Shown one piece after another: positions 29,907-35,032 of a DNA stretch of 35,032 nucleotides. The stretch is from Prorocentrum cordatum. Taxonomy: Eukaryota > Sar > Dinophyceae > Prorocentrales > Prorocentraceae. How positions within the stretch are numbered: the first letter of the stretch is position 1; each line of letters opens with the position of its first letter. The notes below the pieces were generated by a model. That model did no database searches and had not been told where the DNA came from. It was given only the letters and a program-made list of their open reading frames with translations. A program made the position numbers and the translations under genes. The DNA lies in the NCBI GenBank assembly GCA_963575745.1, contig CAUYUJ010001322.1, positions 67,501-102,532 on the forward strand, read 5' to 3'.

Positions 29907-30400
29907 GGGCGGGTCGTTTTCAAAATGTGGTTCTCGCCGTAGCGCCGCGCACATTCGTTTTAAACATTTGCAGAAGTTCCACGGATTCAGGGCGGGTGGT
30001 TTTCAATATGTGGCTCTCGCCGTAGCGCCGCGCACATTCGTTTTTGAAATCTGCAAGAGATTCACGGATTCAGGGCGGGTGGTTTTCAAAATGTGGCTCT
30101 CGCCTTAGCGCCGCGCACATTCGTTTTGAAAAAGTGCAAGAGCTTCTCGGATTGAAGGCGGGTGGTTTTCAAAATGTGGCTCCGCCTTAGCGCCGCGCAC
30201 ATTCGTTTTGAAAATGTGCAAGAGCTTCACTGATTGAGGGCGGGTCGTTTTCAAAATGTGGCTCTCGCCTTGGCGCCGCGCACAATCGTTTTTTTCAAAA
30301 AACTTGCAAGGGCTTCACGGATTGAGGGCGGTTCCTTTTCACCGTAGCGCCGCGCACATGCGTTCAAGATTTGCCAGGTTTTCAAGATTTCCCATGATCA
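29907..30400 (+). repeat. 83 bp satellite, six units
   Basis: Units begin GGGCGGGT at 29907, 29990, 30073, 30156, 30238 and 30326, giving periods 83, 83, 83, 82 and 88. The conserved core is TTTTCAAAATGTGGCTCTCG then TAGCGCCGCGCACATTCGTT. The last unit is truncated. Confidence 0.92.
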
Positions 30401-30700
30401 ATGTACCAGGAATGGTGTTTTGGAAGGGTTCCGGACTTTGCGGGCACAATAATTATGTTGATTCGCTGTGTTGAAATCCCAAAAATGGCGTTCTGGTACG
30501 ATTCTGGATCGTGTTGATACGTGGCGTTGAAATCCCGAGAAGGATGTGTTGGCAAGCTTCAGGATCTTCAAACGGTTGCCTTCCAACGAGGCAGTTCCCT
30601 CAATGGAAATGAACCAGTACGAGCCTATGAAAAAGGGAGCTTGCAAGGAGAGTTAGCCCCAACATCGTTAATGACTCTTGGGTTTCTACTGGTCCTTCTG
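30400..30700. other. Spacer with a small direct repeat
   Basis: GTGTTGAAATCCC and GGCGTTGAAATCCC phrases recur about 65 bases apart. Nothing else is recognised. Confidence 0.4.
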
Positions 30701-30759
30701 CCTCTCCTCCACCTCCTCCTCCTCCACCTCCTCCTCCTCATCCTTTTCCTCTTCCTTCT

Positions 30760-31318
30760 TTGCATTAGTATGATTCTTCGTATTATTCGTATTAGTCGTA
30801 TTGCTGATATGATTCGTGTGTTTCTGACTGTCCGCCTTAATGCTCGCATTAGTATTGTTGTTGTTAATATCATTAAAAATACCATTGTTCTCTAGATCAG
30901 TAGTGTCAGTATCATCATGATTGCTATTCGTAGTAGTATGGTTATTATTAATACGATTCTGAATATAATTACAAAGATCAGTATTGCTGATATTATTATC
31001 AAAATTTATCCTCCTCCAAGTTATGTTCCTCCTCCTCGTAAAAAATCATAATATTCGTATGTTCGTATGGTTCTAAGTAGTATTAGTATTGTTGTTGTTC
31101 TTCTCATTCATCCTCTTATTATTGATAATCTTCTTTTCGACAAACATTAGTATACTATTAATGTGTTTTTTCTTCTTCGGATTCGCCTTCTTATTCTTAG
31201 TAGCATTATTATTGGTCGTACTCTGAGTAGTAGTCTTATGCGTAGTCTAACTATTACGTAGTATTCTTATTTTCGTGGTACACATATTATTCGTATTCGT
31301 CTTATTCTTATTATTGTA
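30760..31318 (+). repeat. AT-rich degenerate ATTCGTATTAGT-type repeat
   Basis: Short phrases such as ATTCGTATTAG, GTATTGTTGTT and ATTATTCGTA recur throughout with no fixed period. It contrasts sharply with the GC-rich neighbours and contains no coding frame. Confidence 0.65.
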
Positions 31319-31326
31319 GGTGCCTT

Positions 31327-31405
31327 GTTTTTCTTCTCCCTCTTCCTCCTCCTCCTCCTCCTCCTCGTCCCCTTCCTCCTTCTCCTCCTCGCCCTCCACT
31401 GCCCC
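31327..31405 (+). repeat. TCC/TTC-rich tract
   Basis: CTCCTC repeats with CTTCC variants. Confidence 0.85.
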
Positions 31406-31579
31406 CCCCCTTCCCCTTCTCCGGCGGCCGCAGCAAACTCTGGAAGAACTGGTTAAGGGCTACGAGGCCCAAGTTCGTTGGCCCGTGGGCTGGGTTAGAC
31501 CAGAAAAACCGAGGATGAAGCGTGACCTGATTCAGGGGGATGAAGCGGGACCCAGCTGAATTATGTTGGACAAAGCCAG

Positions 31580-31800
31580 TCCTCCTCCTCCTACTCGTTA
31601 TTCCTCCTCCTCGTCCTCCTGTTCCTCCTCCTCTTCGTCCTCCTCCTCCTCCTCGTCCTTGTCCTCCTCCCTCCATACAACGACTACGTCGCGTTGCTCG
31701 ATACTCGGCACTCGTCCTCTCTCCTCCTCTTGCTCCTCTTGCTCCTCCTCCTCCTCCTCCTCATCATCACCATCCTCCTCCTCCCCCTCCTCCTCACCCC
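31580..31800 (+). repeat. Interrupted TCC array
   Basis: Two CTC-rich blocks around a short unique piece (31676-31720). The tail of the minus-strand frame at 31684 reads through it. Confidence 0.85.
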
Positions 31801-32001
31801 CTCCATCTCCGCGTTTTGCAACCCCTCCTCGCCATGCTCGACCACGGATATCAGTGCTGATGCTGGCATCGACCTCCCCAAGGGCAGCCATGCTCGCGTG
31901 GCGACGATAATGGTAATGATGATAGCATTGATAATGACCAGAAATCTGGAGATTGAAGGTCTTGGTGATGATAAGGATGATGATGATGATGATGATGATG
32001 C

Positions 32002-32033
<32 letters not shown>

Positions 32034-32553
32034 GTTTCTCCGGCGGGTGTTTGAACGTGAGGAGCAGGTCGTAAGCGTCAGTCGGGTTGTCTGGGCTCTG
32101 GCGGGAAACTAAGCACGCAGCTTTCTGGCAGATGGCATTCCACGAGAGCGGTGGGGGACCGGAACGCCAGCAGAGATGGCTGCTCAGAACACTCTCACGC
32201 CCAGCAAAGAATCTGGAGAGTGCCACAGTGGAACTCATAACGTTTGAAGTCATGCAATGTTTGCGCAGCATCATGTCGATGGCCCGATCTTCCCTACTCA
32301 GACCAGCAGGAAGCATACCCTCAAGATGCTGGAAAGACCCTGCTGCAGAATGAGCGGGAGCGGCATCGGCCGAGCCAGACTTGGAAAAGCTAGGAAGAAC
32401 ATGAACCGCACAGAACTCAGAGATGTCTTCATCAGCATCGCCATCTTCACCACGAGCCTTCTTGCGAGGTGGCGACCCTTTAGGAAGAACATCGGCACTT
32501 CTATCCAGAACTTGATCTCCAGCAGCCGCAACAGCTTCAAGAAATGAGCGCCT
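31684..32553 (-). CDS. Unrecognised open frame with coding character, running into a GAT repeat
   Basis: The frame is open from just after a TGA at 32556-32554 to a stop at 31686-31684, with the first ATG at 32316. Its upstream half (32553 to about 32040) looks like ordinary protein: a basic PPRKKARGED patch that could act as a nuclear signal, then DADEDISEF, SREDRAIDMMLRKHC, and later SPDNPTDAYDLLLTFKHPPE. Downstream it turns into poly-Ser encoded by a GAT/ATC repeat and then a basic low-complexity tail from a CTC array, so the true end is probably near 32040. The codons before the ATG look equally coding, so it may be an exon or a continuation of the decayed region upstream. Function is unknown; no family is recognised. 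Confidence 0.35.
31975..32034 (+). repeat. GAT array
   Basis: GAT repeats with a single GCT variant. On the minus strand it reads as poly-Ser in the frame ending at 31684. Confidence 0.92.
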
Positions 32554-33597
32554 TCACCAGGAACAGCACGAGCACCTCCAGAAACAAGAAATGCACCATC
32601 ACCTTCGGAAACGGGAAAGCCACGTAGCTTCACGGGGCCAGGCCGAACAGCAACACCTCCACGACGCCCAGGAAGATCAGCAGCACCGTCAGCCCCAGCA
32701 CCTTCACGATGAAAATCGGCTATGTCAGGAAGAAGGGCACCAGCACCGCCAGGGAGAGGGACGGCACAATTTGGAAGAACAGCCCCACCGCTGTGATCAG
32801 GTGAACTGCTCGAACTCGAACAGGAAGGTTACGAACACCAACAGCTTCAGGAAGGTCAGGACGACCGTAGTCATGAGCACCTGCGCGAACTCGAGCGGCG
32901 CCCGCTGGCGGACGACACCGAACACCGAGAGCAGCAAGAACCCGAACAGCAGGATCAGCACCTTCAGGAAGATCAGCACCTTCAGGATGAGCAGCACCAG
33001 CACCTTCAGAAACAGAACCGCCAGGGAGCTCCACAGGACAAGGATGATCAGCAGCCTGCTTCGGTAAAAGCTGCAACACCACACAGCTACACCTCCACTG
33101 TCACGGACTCGATCGTCAGCAGCCGGCAGACCCGGAAGAGCGAGACCAGCAAGTCTTCGATCGGCAGGATCGGCACCAGGAGAATCAGCCCCAAACGGAG
33201 CAGCGTCATCATGATGATCAAGCCACAACGAAGCCCAGGGACAGGACGCAGCACAAGAGAGACGATGCAATCGTCCGTGGAGGATTTGTGCGCATGGTCC
33301 GATGCCTCAACAGCTGGGAGTTCCGAGGCCACGTGCATGAGCCAACTGACCAGGAAGCCGTTGTACAGTTCCTAATCCCACTCGTTCTGGAGGCGGATGT
33401 GCAGGACAGCCTTCTGAACGTGCGAGTTGAAGACAAAGTGCACCTTACGACCTTGACGAATCTGCTGAATAAGCCACTCCAGCCGAGCCAGTGTGACCAT
33501 CCAGCACGTGGAATGGGCGATGACAAAGCAGCAGAGAGCGCACGTGCGCGGTATGGGCCATTGACCCCAGCAAACGCCAGAGCCAAAATGGCTATGA
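32545..33597 (-). pseudogene. Decayed retrocopy candidate encoding a hydrophobic protein
   Basis: Reading leftward from a leader-like sequence at 33577-33597, protein-like text continues through three successive frames. About 33545-33087 is broken by a TAG at 33374-33372 and contains FVFNSHVQKAVLHIRLQNEW, later turning hydrophobic. About 33067-32797 is a very hydrophobic frame rich in F-L-K-V-L units. A third frame to about 32545 has stops at 32722 and twice more. Hydrophobic codons of the kind CTG, GTG and TTC persist across each shift. I infer a frameshifted multi-pass membrane protein copy. Alternatives are introns that I cannot place, or a GAAGGTGCTG-type DNA repeat that mimics transmembrane segments. 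I do not recognise the family. Confidence 0.4.
33577..33597 (-). other. Degenerate DinoSL-like sequence
   Basis: The minus strand contains TAGCCATTTTGGCTC (33594-33580), fifteen consecutive bases of the dinoflagellate spliced leader including the full TTTT run. Outside this core about half of the flanking leader positions differ. It lies just upstream of protein-like text on the same strand, where a leader relict would be expected. A 15-base match is unlikely by chance in 35 kb, but the adjoining GAT repeat makes the upstream edge uncertain. Confidence 0.6.
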
Positions 33598-33642
33598 TGA
33601 TAATGAGGATGAGAATGATGATGATGATGACGATGATGATGC

Positions 33643-33681
<39 letters not shown>
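33595..33681 (+). repeat. GAT array abutting the degenerate leader
   Basis: GATGAT repeats with GAG and GAC variants. It begins directly at the outer edge of the DinoSL-like sequence. Confidence 0.92.
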
Positions 33682-33888
33682 CGACCGTAAACAAAAACTC
33701 TCGATGAAAAGACACTTCTGGGGAAAGGGGTAAAGGTACAGGCTGAGTGGGCTCCGCCCCCTTGGCGGAGTTATCGAACCTCTCCAAGCCACGCATGGCA
33801 GTTGCAGCCAACTGATATGCTAGGTTAGGCGCAGCGCGAGCGCAGGCTGGCGGGAAGGGGTTCCCCCTCGACTCAAGGTCGACTCGAC

Positions 33889-34063
33889 TCAAACCGACAG
33901 ACGTACGACCCAGCATCGCCGCGTGGAGTGGAGCGAGCGCCTCCATGAAAGTCTCCAACACGAACTTCTAACCCTTCAAACCGACAGACGTACGACCCAG
34001 CATCGCCGCGTGGAGTGGAGCGAGCGCCTCCATGAAAGTCTCCAACACGAACTTCTAACCCTT
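33889..34063 (+). repeat. Exact 87 bp tandem duplication
   Basis: TCAAACCGACAGACGTACGA begins both copies (33889 and 33976), and they are identical through CACGAACTTCTAACCC. Confidence 0.95.
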
Positions 34064-34315
34064 GGGCCGCGGGCCCGTGCTGCTCCTGGGCCAGTCGAGC
34101 CGCTAAGTGTGAGGGCCTGCTGCTCCAAAGCAACCGACGTCCCAAAATCCTCGTCGATCTGTTTTTCCCAACCATCCTGTGGTGTTGGGTCATTGGTTTG
34201 AAGAGACAGCGCCCCGCGCCTCCTTCCTCTCCTCCTCCCCCTCATCCCTCCTCCCATCCTGGCCTCTGCCCTCCGTATGCCCACCACTGCAGTACACCCT
34301 CACACGTTTTGCATG

Positions 34316-35032
34316 TCCCCATGGGGAGATCCACCGAAGGCCCCAGAGGCCGCGTTCGCATGCGTCCGCGCCACCCAGTACAGCGCTTCGTAGTTCCATA
34401 GGGAACTCCATCGAAGGCCACAGTGGCCGCTGCCGCATGCGCCCGCGCGGCCTAGCACAGCGACTGTGGCCCCATAGGGAGCTCCACCGAAGGGCCCAAC
34501 GGCCGCGTTCGCATGAGTCCGCGCCGCCCTGTATAGCGCTTCATGGCCCCACGGGAGCTCGAGCGAATGCCCCAAGACCGCGTTCGCATGCGTCCGCGCC
34601 ACCCAGTACAGCGCCTCACGGCCGCATATGGGGAGCTCCACCGAAGTCCCCAATGGCTGCGTTCGCATGCGCCCGCGCCAACCAAGGCCCCAATGGCCGC
34701 GTCCGCATGCGTCCGCGCCACGCAGCACAGCGCTTCGTGGCCCCACATGGAGCTCCACCGACTGCGTTCGCATGCGCCCGCGCCACGCAGTACAGCGCTT
34801 CGTGGCCCCATAAGGAACTCGACCGAATGACCCAATGACCGCTCGCATTCGTCCGCGCCACGCAATACACGGCTTCATGGCCCCATTGGGAAGCGCACCG
34901 ATGGCCCCGGTGGCCGCGTTCGCATGCGCCACCCCGACCCAGTACCGCGTGCCGTGGCTATCCAGGGAGCTCCACGGAAGGCCCCAGTGGCCGCGTTCGC
35001 ATGCGTCTCTCCCGCCCAGCACGGCTCTTTGT
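34316..35032 (+). repeat. About 76 bp satellite, running off the window
   Basis: About nine to ten units of the form GGCCGCGTTCGCATGCGTCC then GCGCCAC-CAGTACAGCGCTT then CGTGGCCCCATAGG. The period is about 76-77, with one short unit near 34680. Because the period is not a multiple of three, the same text appears in all frames, so long frames here are not genes. Confidence 0.9.

Noticed and set aside
33288-33707. Plus-strand frame containing HEPTDQEAVVQFLIPLVLEA
   Set aside because: It looks protein-like, but the opposite strand carries the leader-like sequence and the longer run of coding-like text; I treat the plus frame as its antisense shadow, with moderate certainty.
34300-35022. A 240-codon minus-strand frame with repeated WRGRMRT text
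   Set aside because: It lies wholly in a 76-77 bp satellite whose period is not a multiple of three, so similar peptides appear in every frame on both strands.

Overview
This window reads as nuclear DNA of a dinoflagellate. The clearest sign is the 20-base string CCGTAGCCATTTGGCTCAAG (minus strand, 23236-23255; the copy runs to 23256). It is the dinoflagellate trans-splicing leader (DinoSL) with one T missing, embedded in genomic DNA 76 bases upstream of an intact intronless gene. The rest fits: GC-rich sequence, almost no genes, very long trinucleotide arrays, many short inverted-repeat elements and an N gap (14418-14517). The species cannot be determined from the sequence.

Only one gene is convincing: a 326-residue DUF1275/YoaK-type membrane protein on the minus strand (22179-23159), apparently a retrogene copied from a spliced mRNA. 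Three decayed or uncertain coding regions are also visible: a reverse-transcriptase remnant (about 4836-5440, minus), a broken hydrophobic-protein remnant behind a second degenerate leader (about 32545-33597, minus), and an unrecognised open frame (31684-32553, minus). Most other long open frames are read through microsatellites or satellites and are not genes.

Layout: 1-2027 is GC-rich with a GGA array. 2028-9350 is dense in short TIR elements and GGA arrays, with the RT remnant and a TATA-rich array. 9540-10390 holds palindromic elements and GA-rich DNA. 10470-12880 is a 2.4 kb CAT/CAG/CGT-type array. 12959-14417 holds degenerate CTTGGG repeats and a tandem array ending in the gap. 14518-16020 has more TIR elements. 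16028-17010 is a 1 kb TCC array. 17195-21380 is mixed unique and repeat DNA with several elements. 22179-23256 is the retrogene. 23740-25090 has small tandem repeats and palindromes. 25260-28110 is a chain of duplicated modules, the last ones carrying CAT arrays. 28118-31800 is TCC arrays, an 83 bp satellite and AT-rich degenerate DNA. 31684-33600 holds the decayed minus-strand coding material. 33889-35032 is an 87 bp duplication and a roughly 76 bp satellite running off the end.

The main discovery is a set of short non-autonomous elements whose ends can be fixed to the base because they are flanked by exact 5-base duplications. Family 1 (about 163 bp) has six copies, four with perfect duplications, and one copy has a paralogous empty site in the same window. 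Family 2 (about 171 bp) has three copies, all with perfect duplications. Three more elements (2959-3124, 8231-8384, 18101-18293) also show 5-base duplications. No transposase is encoded here, so the mobilising enzyme is unknown.
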